Below the pieces are notes generated by a model that ran no database searches, had not been told where the DNA came from, and saw only the letters and a program-made list of their open reading frames with translations. Shown piece after piece: positions 1 to 7,678 of a stretch of DNA of 20,557 bases. Both the position numbers and the translations under genes were made by a program. Origin of the DNA: Flavobacteriales bacterium UBA4110 (GTDB taxonomy: Bacteria > Bacteroidota > Bacteroidia > Flavobacteriales > Weeksellaceae); assembly GCA_002383165.1 (NCBI GenBank), contig DFXK01000003.1, positions 254,275 to 274,831 of the forward strand. The letters run 5' to 3'. Position 1 is the stretch's first letter; the number at the start of each line of letters is the position of its first letter.

Positions 1-848
1 TAAATCCAATTCCAGGTGTAGCAATTGCCACGGCACTTATGCCGCCCCTTTGCACAGCGGGATTTGGTCTTGCAACTTTTAATTTTACTTTTTTTGCAGG
101 TGCATTTTATCTTTATATCATCAATTGTTTTTTTATCTGTATTTCTACATTTTTTATCATCAAGTTTCTGAATTATCAACCTGTAAAATGGACCAATAAA
201 ATCTATGAAAGACGTATCAAATACGGTATTTCTTTTTTGATATTAGTGATGATAATTCCTAGCTTTTATCTGGCTTATAATCTGTTGAATCAGAAAAAGT
301 TTTCTGAAAATGTAGAAAGATATATTTCTTCTGAGTTTACAGACAAAGGCTACACGATGATTTATAAAAAGTTAAGCTATAACAGTAATCCCAAAAAGAT
401 TGAACTCGCTTTCCTTTCTCAGAAATTTGACAGTTTAACACTAAAAAGATTGAACAAGGATTTGGAAATTTTTGGGTTAAGCAATACCGAATTAATTATC
501 AAGCAAGACGCTTCTGATATCAAATCAGAAATTTTGAAAGAAATCAATTTGCAAAACACCAATATTTCCGAAAAGGATTTAAAAATTAATGAGCTTCAGA
601 CGGCGCTCAGCGAGTATCAAATCAATAATCCAGAACTGGTATCAGAAATTAATATCTTATTTCCTGAGATCCATAATGTAGCTTTCGGCAAAATGCAGGA
701 TTTTGTAACAAAAGATTCTGTGACTGTAAAGACTTATCTTATTTATAAATCAGATAAAGATATTGATGAAAAAAGACTAAGACTTTGGCTGGAAAATAAA
801 ATGAAGACTAAAAATTTGACTTTAATTAAAAATGTTGCTGAGAAATAA
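1..848 (+). CDS. DUF389 family membrane protein, 3' part (5' end outside window)
   Basis: The frame is open from base 3 and has no start inside the window, so this is the C-terminal part of a longer protein. It opens with a stretch around NPIPGVAIATALMPPLCTAG, the glycine/proline-rich signature I associate with the DUF389 family (uncharacterised hydrophobic domain). Two further membrane segments follow, one directly after this motif and one about 20 residues later (around ISFLILVMIIPSFYLAYNLL). After them comes a soluble tail of roughly 185 residues, rich in K, E, N and I, with probable coiled coil in its middle. The family has no established function that I can name. The gene ends 4 bp before a two-way terminator shared with convergent queA. 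Confidence is good for the family and nil for the substrate or role. Confidence 0.75.
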   Translation, partial: NPIPGVAIATALMPPLCTAGFGLATFNFTFFAGAFYLYIINCFFICISTFFIIKFLNYQPVKWTNKIYERRIKYGISFLILVMIIPSFYLAYNLLNQKKFSENVERYISSEFTDKGYTMIYKKLSYNSNPKKIELAFLSQKFDSLTLKRLNKDLEIFGLSNTELIIKQDASDIKSEILKEINLQNTNISEKDLKINELQTALSEYQINNPELVSEINILFPEIHNVAFGKMQDFVTKDSVTVKTYLIYKSDKDIDEKRLRLWLENKMKTKNLTLIKNVAEK

Positions 849-851
849 AAA

Positions 852-878
852 AATGCACAACTGCAAAAGTTGTGCATT
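852..878. terminator. Bidirectional intrinsic terminator between DUF389 gene and queA
   Basis: An 11-bp perfect stem (AATGCACAACT / AGTTGTGCATT) closes a 5-nt loop. On the minus strand it is followed directly by a run of seven T, so it is a strong terminator for queA. On the plus strand it is followed by CTAGTTTTT, a weaker but usable U-tract for the DUF389 gene. Confidence 0.85.
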
Positions 879-901
879 CTAGTTTTTGAAAATTCCAAAT
901 C

Positions 902-1951
902 CTAAAGAATCAGCATTGCGTCTCCGTAAGAATAGAATTTATATTTTTCCTTCACAGCTTCTTCATAAGCTCTCATGATGAAATCTTTATTGGCAAAAGC
1001 AGCAATCATCATAATAAGAGTAGACTTCGGCGTGTGGAAGTTGGTAATCATTGCATTCGCAACACCAAAATCGTGTGGCGGATAAATGAACTTGTTCGTC
1101 CAACCTCTGTAAGCCGATATTTTTTTGTTAGAAGAAACAGATGTTTCCAAAGCTCTCATTGTAGTTGTTCCCACCGCGCAAACTCTGCGTCCTTCTTCTA
1201 CAGCTCTGTTGATGATTTCTGCATTTTTCTCATCAATGATTGCTTCTTCGGATTCCATTTTATGCTTGGACAGATCTTCCACTTCAATTGGGTTGAAAGT
1301 TCCTAAACCAACGTGAAGTGTAATTTCTGCAAAATCAATTCCTTTGATTTCCAATCTCTTCATCAAATGTTTTGAGAAGTGAAGACCTGCGGTGGGCGCT
1401 GCAACAGCACCTTCTACTTTTGCGTAGATTGTCTGATATCTTTCTGCATCTTCTGGCTCTACCTCTCTTTTGATGTATTTTGGAAGTGGTGTTTCACCAA
1501 GTTCTGTCAGTTTTGCACGGAATTCTTCATAAGAACCATCAAACAAGAATCTCAGCGTTCTTCCTCTAGAAGTTGTGTTGTCAATAACTTCTGCAACCAA
1601 AGATTCATCTTCTGTGAAGAATAATTTATTCCCGATTCTGATTTTTCTTGCAGGATCTACCAAAACATCCCAAACACGAGTTTCAGCATCTAGTTCTCTC
1701 AACAAGAAAACTTCAATCTTAGCTCCTGTTTTTTCCTTATTGCCGTATAATCTTGCAGGAAAAACTTTTGTATTGTTAAAAATGAAAAGGTCTTTTTCAT
1801 CAAAATAATCAATAACATCTTTGAATAACCGGTGCTCTATGGTTTCTGTTTTTCTGTCCAGAACCATTAATCTTGCTTCGTCACGGTTTTCTGATGGATG
1901 TTCTGCCAATAGTTCAGGTGGCAGATTGAAATTAAAATCAGATGTTTTCAT
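902..1951 (-). CDS. queA: S-adenosylmethionine:tRNA ribosyltransferase-isomerase
   Basis: QueA transfers and isomerises the ribosyl group of S-adenosylmethionine onto 7-aminomethyl-7-deazaguanine at the tRNA wobble position, giving epoxyqueuosine. The protein starts MKTSDFNFNLP and carries family motifs in order: PSENRDEARLMVLDR, FIFNNTKVFPARL, VAAPTAGLHFS, LHVGLGTFNP, KMESE, VGTTTMRALE and MITNFHTPKSTLIMMIAAF. The length of 349 residues is normal. The frame stays open 25 codons further upstream to 2026, but that stretch overlaps a near-perfect promoter (2010-2040) and looks nothing like QueA, so I take the ATG at 1951. The gene stands alone, divergent from the DUF349 gene, and ends at a shared terminator. 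No other queuosine gene is in the window. Confidence 0.96.
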   Translation of the reverse strand: MKTSDFNFNLPPELLAEHPSENRDEARLMVLDRKTETIEHRLFKDVIDYFDEKDLFIFNNTKVFPARLYGNKEKTGAKIEVFLLRELDAETRVWDVLVDPARKIRIGNKLFFTEDESLVAEVIDNTTSRGRTLRFLFDGSYEEFRAKLTELGETPLPKYIKREVEPEDAERYQTIYAKVEGAVAAPTAGLHFSKHLMKRLEIKGIDFAEITLHVGLGTFNPIEVEDLSKHKMESEEAIIDEKNAEIINRAVEEGRRVCAVGTTTMRALETSVSSNKKISAYRGWTNKFIYPPHDFGVANAMITNFHTPKSTLIMMIAAFANKDFIMRAYEEAVKEKYKFYSYGDAMLIL

Positions 1952-2009
1952 AAAATTTACGGATTTTACTTTTTTGCAGGATAACCTGCAGTTAAAAAAT
2001 TTCGAAATG

Positions 2010-2040
2010 CAAAGATACGACATCACAATGCGATTGTCAA
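2010..2040 (-). promoter_or_regulatory. Bacteroidota-type promoter of queA
   Basis: On the minus strand there is a -7 box TATCTTTG (2017-2010), matching TAnnTTTG, and a TTG at 2040-2038 exactly 20 nt upstream. This is the -33/-7 layout known for the Bacteroidota primary sigma factor. It predicts a transcript start near 2003-2006 and a leader of about 50 nt before the ATG at 1951. Confidence 0.75.
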
Positions 2041-2188
2041 GTAATTATCAATATTTAGAAAAGATATTTGGAATGGGAATCATTTAGATAACTTTTTTTA
2101 TAAATTATTTATCAGATTTGGTTTTATCTACTAAAAACAATTAAATTAGTGCAATTAAAAGTTGTTTTGTCAATTAATTTGCTTTGTT

Positions 2189-4003
2189 ATGAATATCGAA
2201 AACGAAAATCCTGAGAATGAAAATGCAAACCCAGAAACCAATTCTACTGAAAATCAGACTGTAGAAGCGACGGCTGAAACATTGCATTCAGATTCAGAAT
2301 CAGAAACCGAAAAGCCTGAAACCGAAATTACAGAAGAAGATTTTTCTCACCTTTCTATTAGTGAAACGTTGGATGAAATGGAAAAAATTGTTAATAAAGA
2401 TGATACTTCATCATTTTCCAAACAATTCAGCAGTCTTCGGGATCACGCCAATCATAAAATTGCAGATGAAACTGAAGATAAAAAACACGATTATCTGGAA
2501 CAGGGTAATCCCGAAGAACATTTCGAATTCCATCATCCGGAATCGTCAAGACTTTCGGCTTTGGTGAACATATTTAGGGAAAAACAAGATAAATTCCACA
2601 AGCAGCAGGAAGCAGAACATCATCAAAATCTCGAAGAACGTTTGGCTATTATCGAAAGGCTGAAGAATCTCTATACTTCTTCCGAGCCTGGCGTTAATCT
2701 TTTCAAAGCGATAAGGGAAATCAAAGAAGCCTGGGGAAACGCAGGACAGGTTGCCAAATCAGAATTTAAAAATCTTAACAATAATTATTTCCATCATCTT
2801 AAGATGTTTAACGAGATGTTGGATCTCAATAAAGAATACCTAGAGCAGGAGTTTGCTCATAATCTTGAAAGAAGACAGCATATCATCCAGCGCGCAAAGG
2901 AACTTCTGGATGAGAATGTGGTTCAGAAAGCACTAAACGAACTGCAATATCTTCATAAACTGTGGAAGGAAGAAGCGGAACCTGTGGCAGAAGAATTTCG
3001 GGAAAAGACTTGGGAAGAGTTTAAAGAGATTTCCAATAAAATCCATGAGAGAAAAGCAGAACTAATTGCAGTGATGGAATCCGATCAGCAGGAAAATCTA
3101 GATAAGAAAAACAGAATAATTGAAGAACTTAAAAAGCTTTCAAATCCGGAAAATGTAAATCATACATACTGGCAGGAAGCTATTAAAAAAGTTGAAGATC
3201 TGAGAGCTGATTTCCTTAAAATTGGCGCTGTTCCAAAAAAAATATCGAATCAAAACTGGACAGATTTTAAGCAGGCTTTGCGGGATTTTAACGCTGCGAA
3301 AAATGATTTCTATAAAAATCTAAAAGGTTCGCAGATTCATAATTTGGAAGAAAAAATAAAACTTATTAAAACTGCTGAAGATAACATGAACTCCGAAGAT
3401 TGGGAAATAGTGGTTCCACTGTTCAAAAAACTTCAGGAAGATTGGAAAAAAATCGGGCACGTTCCAAGAAGCCAGGCGAACAAAGTCTGGGATGATTTCC
3501 GAAATGCCTGCAATAATTTTTTCAAAAACTACAGAGATAAAAACAATGCTACAGGTGATAACTGGAAAGAAAACTATAAAAATAAAAAAGCACTTCTGGA
3601 TCAACTGAAAGAACTGGTGCAGGAAGAGGGTTCTGTTGAAAAAATCGAGAATATAAAAAATGCCTGGAATGCTATTGGAAAAGTGCCAAAGGATAAATTA
3701 GCGATTAATACAGAATTCAATAAAACACTGAGAGAAAAGCTGAAACTCAATAAAATTAATGAGTTCGATCTGAAAGAAGAAAATCTATCCGAAAGTCAGC
3801 TAACTGATAAAGCAAGAAAAATCAAAAATCAGATTGCTGATCTGGAAGCCGAAGTGGTACAGCTGGAAAATAATCTCGCATTCTTCAGTTCACCATCACG
3901 AGATAATCCTTTACTGAAAGAAACTTACGAAAAGCTGGACGGCAAAAAAGAACAGGTAGAAAGTCTGAAACTATCTCTTCATAACATTATTGCCGGAGAA
4001 TAA
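2189..4003 (+). CDS. DUF349 repeat protein
   Basis: The 604-residue product is predicted to be cytoplasmic. Residues 1-70 are very acidic and probably disordered. From about residue 120 it is almost wholly helical, with coiled-coil character, and contains five DUF349-like units of the W-x-x-I-G-x-V-P type at about 171-211, 247-288, 330-378, 410-450 and 485-525. The best are KLQEDWKKIGHVPRSQANKV and IKNAWNAIGKVP. The second unit lacks the IGxVP core, so it is the most diverged. The C-terminus (about 540-600) is another coiled coil. DUF349 proteins have no settled role that I can cite. I use the ATG at 2189 (MNIENENPEN) because the earlier in-frame codons encode a cysteine-rich stretch unlike the acidic start. 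A weak -7-like TTAATTTG lies at 2174-2181. Confidence 0.85.
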   Translation: MNIENENPENENANPETNSTENQTVEATAETLHSDSESETEKPETEITEEDFSHLSISETLDEMEKIVNKDDTSSFSKQFSSLRDHANHKIADETEDKKHDYLEQGNPEEHFEFHHPESSRLSALVNIFREKQDKFHKQQEAEHHQNLEERLAIIERLKNLYTSSEPGVNLFKAIREIKEAWGNAGQVAKSEFKNLNNNYFHHLKMFNEMLDLNKEYLEQEFAHNLERRQHIIQRAKELLDENVVQKALNELQYLHKLWKEEAEPVAEEFREKTWEEFKEISNKIHERKAELIAVMESDQQENLDKKNRIIEELKKLSNPENVNHTYWQEAIKKVEDLRADFLKIGAVPKKISNQNWTDFKQALRDFNAAKNDFYKNLKGSQIHNLEEKIKLIKTAEDNMNSEDWEIVVPLFKKLQEDWKKIGHVPRSQANKVWDDFRNACNNFFKNYRDKNNATGDNWKENYKNKKALLDQLKELVQEEGSVEKIENIKNAWNAIGKVPKDKLAINTEFNKTLREKLKLNKINEFDLKEENLSESQLTDKARKIKNQIADLEAEVVQLENNLAFFSSPSRDNPLLKETYEKLDGKKEQVESLKLSLHNIIAGE

Positions 4004-4015
4004 TTTTAACAATCT

Positions 4016-4042
4016 AAATCCCCTCTGAAAAAGGGGATTTTT
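4016..4042 (+). terminator. Intrinsic terminator of DUF349 gene
   Basis: The stem AAATCCCC / GGGGATTT closes a 9-nt loop and runs into TTTTT (4038-4042). It lies 13 bp after the DUF349 stop codon. Confidence 0.8.
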
Positions 4043-4136
4043 CGTTTGTAAACAAATATTAATAGCTTAATATTTTAAAATAAATATTATCTGCTAAAAA
4101 AATGATACTTTTATCCTCCTTTTTTAAATTATAAAT

Positions 4137-5993
4137 ATGCTGAAAAAATACTTGTTGCTAGGTTTTATTTTGCCTGAAATGTTAATATCTCAGATCCCAA
4201 CCGATTACTACTCTGGAACGGATGGTTTATCCGGATATCAGCTGAAGACCAAGCTACATAACATCATTTCTGAAAATAATTACAATTGGCATTATGATGA
4301 TCTCAAAACGCTTTATGGTCAGACCGATATAGATAAGTATTATGATTTTGATGCCAGTAACAACACATATTTGCTAGATATCTATTCTAATAATCCTAGC
4401 GGAACAACGGCCTATCATTATACGCTCAGTAATATTATCAGCAATGCAAATGCAGAAGGTCTTGGATGGAATCGTGAGCATATGATGCCACAAAGTTCTT
4501 TCAATAGCGCGTACCCAATGTATTCTGATTTGTTTTTTGTAATTCCTACTGATGCGAGAATCAATCAATTAAGAAGTAATTACCCTTATGGAAAGGCTGG
4601 TTCTACAGTTTATTATAATTTCTCAAACGGCTCGAAACAAGCTGCCAACGGAACGCCGAATGCAACTTATACAGGTAGGGTTTTTGAACCAATCGATGAG
4701 TTCAAAGGAGATGTGGCAAGAGCATTGTTATATTTTGCAGTAAGATACGAAGGAAAATTAGGTGGTTTTAATTTCAGTACGAATGCAGATCCTACAAAGG
4801 ATCAGAATCCTCTAGACGGCACAGAAGAGAAAGCTTACGAAAACTGGTATGTAGCAATGTTGTTAAATTGGCATCAGTCGGATCCGGTTTCGCAAAGGGA
4901 AATTGACCGGAATAATGCTGTTTATAATCTTCAAAAAAATAGAAATCCTTTTATAGATCATCCGGAATGGGTAAATATGATCTGGGTGCAGACGCCAGAT
5001 ACAGTTGCGCCCTCAGCGCCATCACAGTTACTTTTGGAACGAAATTCCGCTTATTTTGTAAATCTCAAATGGCAAGCTAATTCTGAGACCGATATTTTAG
5101 GATATAAAATTTATCAAGACGGTGTTTTGGTAGGGACTTCGAAAACCAATTCATTTTCCGCAGATCACCTGTCGCCTTCTACAAGCTATAATTTTACTGT
5201 CAAAGCTTATGATAACGCATATTTAGAAAGTCCGCAAAGCAATACGCTCAATGTAACCACTTTGGATAACGATGTTTTTTCCAAAGATCTTCAAATCGTA
5301 AAATATCTGGAAGGTACAGGGAACAATAAAGCTTTTGAAATTGCTAATAAAACCGGTCATAAAGTTAGTCTGAATGGTTATAAATTATACATCCAATATA
5401 AAGGAACTGTTTATTATTTTGGCGAACCATTCGAGTTAGAAGGTGATATAGATAATAATCAAAGCTTCGTTGTAATTAATCCTAATGCCAATTTTAGTTG
5501 CTTTTCTACCTCTAATGCAAAATTTGTCACTGCAGCTCCTTCATTAACCTTTTCCGGAAGTCAGTACGTTGATTTATCTTACAAATCTGCAACTGTTGAT
5601 GCAATTGGTATAAAAGGGCAAGATAATACCAATGCTAACAGATCACTGTACAGAAAATCAGAAATCACCAATCCAACAGCGACTTTTGACATCAATGAAT
5701 GGACAAGTTATGCGACAGATTATTGTCAAGGTTTAGGTGTTTTGGGAATTAATGATATCACTAATAGAAATTTAGATTTCAATATTTATCCAAATCCGGT
5801 TGTTAGTCAGCTTAATGTCAATGGAGAAATCAGCAAAGCAAAATCGGCTAAGATTTATGACCTTTATGGTAAATTGATAAAAGAAATCAATAATCCTTTT
5901 GTTAATCAAAAATCGATTGATGTTCAATCTTTACTCCCAAGTACTTACATTTTGAATATCGATGGAAAATCGGTGAAGTTTATTAAAAAGTAA
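4137..5993 (+). CDS. Secreted endonuclease I with FN3-like, lamin-tail-like and T9SS sorting domains
   Basis: The 618-residue product is a predicted extracellular nuclease. It has an N-terminal signal peptide (about 1-19, ending around LIS-Q). The endonuclease I domain (about 25-285) includes WNREHMMPQSSF (111-122, with His115 the likely catalytic base), DLFFVIPTDARINQLRSN (131-148), FKGDVARALLYFAVRY (189-204) and NRNPFIDHPEWV (268-279). An FN3-like domain occupies about 290-375. A lamin-tail-like domain follows at about 383-500 (FEIANKTGHKVSLNGYKL). The last 65 residues form a type A T9SS sorting domain (FNIYPNPV, then a K-rich end). EndA/NucM nucleases cut DNA or RNA unspecifically and serve nutrient scavenging. 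Here the extra domains suggest cell-surface display or substrate anchoring, which is inference. The gene is alone between two terminators. Confidence 0.9.
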   Translation: MLKKYLLLGFILPEMLISQIPTDYYSGTDGLSGYQLKTKLHNIISENNYNWHYDDLKTLYGQTDIDKYYDFDASNNTYLLDIYSNNPSGTTAYHYTLSNIISNANAEGLGWNREHMMPQSSFNSAYPMYSDLFFVIPTDARINQLRSNYPYGKAGSTVYYNFSNGSKQAANGTPNATYTGRVFEPIDEFKGDVARALLYFAVRYEGKLGGFNFSTNADPTKDQNPLDGTEEKAYENWYVAMLLNWHQSDPVSQREIDRNNAVYNLQKNRNPFIDHPEWVNMIWVQTPDTVAPSAPSQLLLERNSAYFVNLKWQANSETDILGYKIYQDGVLVGTSKTNSFSADHLSPSTSYNFTVKAYDNAYLESPQSNTLNVTTLDNDVFSKDLQIVKYLEGTGNNKAFEIANKTGHKVSLNGYKLYIQYKGTVYYFGEPFELEGDIDNNQSFVVINPNANFSCFSTSNAKFVTAAPSLTFSGSQYVDLSYKSATVDAIGIKGQDNTNANRSLYRKSEITNPTATFDINEWTSYATDYCQGLGVLGINDITNRNLDFNIYPNPVVSQLNVNGEISKAKSAKIYDLYGKLIKEINNPFVNQKSIDVQSLLPSTYILNIDGKSVKFIKK

Positions 5994-6013
5994 TTCATTT
6001 TAGAATAAATTAT

Positions 6014-6045
6014 AAAAGCATTTCAAATCCGAAATGCTTTTTTTA
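6014..6045. terminator. Bidirectional terminator between endonuclease and glycosylase genes
   Basis: An 11-bp perfect stem (AAAAGCATTTC / GAAATGCTTTT) with a 6-nt loop is followed by TTT on the plus strand. On the minus strand the stem starts 2 nt after the stop codon of the convergent gene, and the A-rich left flank gives it a short U-tract. Confidence 0.8.
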
Positions 6046-6741
6046 TTTGTCAAGATTGTTAAGAGTAAGAATATATTTGTCAATATACAATTGCTTTTCT
6101 TTCGATTTGTATTGCTGAATGTATCTTGGATGTTCCAGTATTTTCAACTCATCAAACAACTTGGCTTCACGATTTAATTTCTGAATAAAATCTGCATTTT
6201 TCTTTCCCAAAACAAAAACTTTTGAAGTGTCGATTCCTAAACTGATATGTTTTTTCAGAGAATCAATCATAAAATCTTTTACCATTTTGAAGAGCGTTTT
6301 ATCATCATAATAATTTGCATTAATCCATTTGTTTTCTTTAGTTTTTCTAATGATTGCCAAAGGAAAAGGAGAGTTGATGTAAAAGTTTCGGTAGAAAAGT
6401 TCCGTCCCTCCGAAAGCGTCAATCATATCATAAATAAAAACCGACGAAATCTCGTGCGTATAAGCGGATTTCATTTCGATTCCACAAATATCTTTCAAAC
6501 GTTTCGTGTCTGTGAATGGAACTCCAGTTACGCCAGCACCGTGTCTGCTTGGATTGATTCCGATTATAAATTTCCGAATCTCAGAATCATTATAATATTT
6601 GTGATAAAATTGTTGCATCACATCCAAAGTTTCAGGATTATCCAAGTAAGGATTCAAAACACGGAATCCGGCTGGAAGTAACCCAGAATATTTTAGATTG
6701 AGATTAAAATCAATCACTTTTTCGCCAAAATTTTCTGTCAT
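6043..6741 (-). CDS. SMUG2-like uracil-DNA glycosylase family protein (DUF4918)
   Basis: I read this 232-residue protein as the DUF4918 / SMUG2-like branch of the uracil-DNA glycosylase superfamily. Such enzymes remove uracil or related deaminated bases from DNA to start base excision repair. The supporting motifs are FIIGINPSRHGAGVTGVPFTD (about 58-78), the glycosylase motif-1 region plus an aromatic stacking position, and a late LEHPRYIQQYK (about 202-212) in the place of the leucine/histidine loop that enters the DNA groove. YNDSEIRKFIIGIN resembles the family's first core strand. There is no signal peptide. The gene is alone, divergent from purC and convergent with the endonuclease gene. 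A weak -7-like TAATCTTG lies upstream near 6778. The fold family is fairly sure; the exact base specificity is not. Confidence 0.78.
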   Translation of the reverse strand: MTENFGEKVIDFNLNLKYSGLLPAGFRVLNPYLDNPETLDVMQQFYHKYYNDSEIRKFIIGINPSRHGAGVTGVPFTDTKRLKDICGIEMKSAYTHEISSVFIYDMIDAFGGTELFYRNFYINSPFPLAIIRKTKENKWINANYYDDKTLFKMVKDFMIDSLKKHISLGIDTSKVFVLGKKNADFIQKLNREAKLFDELKILEHPRYIQQYKSKEKQLYIDKYILTLNNLDK

Positions 6742-6783
6742 AAATTAGATTTAGCAACTTCTTTTTTTATCAAGATTAATACC

Positions 6784-6799
6784 TAACAAGTGTTTGTTA
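6784..6799. other. Short palindrome between divergent glycosylase gene and purC
   Basis: TAACAAGTGTTTGTTA is a 6-bp inverted repeat with a 4-nt spacer. It sits in the divergent intergenic region about 55 bp upstream of the purC -7 box. It could be an operator, but there is no independent support and such AT-rich palindromes occur by chance. Confidence 0.2.
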
Positions 6800-6852
6800 A
6801 TCAATAATTATAACTGAATTTTTAATTTTATAAAAAAGAAATATAAAATTCG

Positions 6853-6860
6853 TAAATTTG
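6853..6860 (+). promoter_or_regulatory. Probable purC-purF promoter (-7 box)
   Basis: TAAATTTG is a perfect TAnnTTTG match. No TTG lies at the ideal -33 distance; the upstream region there is T-rich only. It predicts a start near 6867 and a purC leader of about 70 nt. Confidence 0.55.
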
Positions 6861-6883
6861 TGACTAAATCTAAAAGTGAAAAT

Positions 6884-6920
6884 TTTAAACGACTGTGGTC
6901 TAGTTGCAACTGCGTTTAAA
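6884..6920 (+). promoter_or_regulatory. Hairpin in purC leader
   Basis: The 8-bp arms TTTAAACG (6884-6891) and CGTTTAAA (6913-6920) are perfect inverted repeats around 21 nt that themselves contain the palindrome AGTTGCAACT. The structure would form in the predicted purC leader and ends 15 nt before the start codon, so it could affect ribosome access. Regulation is inferred only from position. Confidence 0.35.
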
Positions 6921-6935
6921 CAAATGAAAGTAATT

Positions 6936-7658
6936 ATGAGTCAAAAGAAAGAAATGCTTTACGAAGGTAAAGCTAAACAGGTTTTTGCTACCGAAAACCC
7001 AGACGAAGTTGTTGTACGTTATAAAGACGATGCAACAGCTTTTAATGCACAGAAACGCGGTCAGTTCGATCGGAAAGGTGAACTGAATAATGCAATTTCT
7101 ACACTGATATTCGGCTATCTTATCGAAAACGGAATTCCAACGCATTTCATCGAAAAACTTGATGACAGAGAACAATTGGTTAAAAAAGTAGATATCATTC
7201 CATTGGAAATGGTAGTTCGTAATTATGCTGCCGGAAGTATGGCGCAAAGACTCGGCGTGGAAGAAGGAACTAAATCTCCTGTAACTATTTTCGACATCTG
7301 CTACAAAAAAGATGAACTTGGTGACCCGCTGATTAATGATTATCACGCGGTTTTTTTAGGCGCTGCAACGTTTGAAGAGCTGAAAGAGATGTATGCTTTG
7401 ACAGGCAGGATTAATGAGCTTTTGATCGATTTATTTGATAAAATGAATGTCATTCTTGTAGATTTCAAAATCGAATTAGGCAAAACTTCGGATGGAAAAA
7501 TCGTTCTTGCAGATGAGATTTCTCCAGACACTTGCAGACTTTGGGACAAAGACACCATGAAAAAACTCGACAAAGACAGATTCCGAAGAGATTTAGGAGA
7601 AATCACTGAGGCTTATGTCGAGATTTTTGACAGATTACAGACTGCTTTAGAAAAATAA
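6936..7658 (+). CDS. purC: Phosphoribosylaminoimidazole-succinocarboxamide (SAICAR) synthase
   Basis: PurC joins CAIR and aspartate with ATP to give SAICAR in de novo purine synthesis. Visible motifs are MLYEGKAKQV (about 7-16, start of the nucleotide-binding lobe), DDATAFNAQKRGQ, PLEMVVRNYAAGS, DFKIELGK and the signature LADEISPDTCRLWD. At 240 residues it has the usual bacterial length with the ATG at 6936. The frame is open for 20 codons upstream to an ATG at 6876, but that would start only about 10 nt after the predicted transcript start and the extra residues do not look like PurC. The downstream purF starts 20 bp after the stop, so the two are almost certainly one operon. Confidence 0.96.
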   Translation: MSQKKEMLYEGKAKQVFATENPDEVVVRYKDDATAFNAQKRGQFDRKGELNNAISTLIFGYLIENGIPTHFIEKLDDREQLVKKVDIIPLEMVVRNYAAGSMAQRLGVEEGTKSPVTIFDICYKKDELGDPLINDYHAVFLGAATFEELKEMYALTGRINELLIDLFDKMNVILVDFKIELGKTSDGKIVLADEISPDTCRLWDKDTMKKLDKDRFRRDLGEITEAYVEIFDRLQTALEK

Positions 7659-7678
7659 AATCCGAGAATAATTTACCA

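Noticed and set aside
1952..2026. 25-codon N-terminal extension of queA
   Set aside because: It overlaps the promoter at 2010-2040 and does not resemble QueA; MKTSDFNFNLP is the natural start.
6247..6681. 144-codon plus-strand open frame inside the SMUG2-like gene
   Set aside because: It is antisense to a recognisable protein and has a low-complexity F/I/R composition with no motif.
6876..6935. 20-codon N-terminal extension of purC, or a leader peptide there
   Set aside because: It would start about 10 nt after the predicted transcript start, is not PurC-like, and overlaps the leader hairpin.
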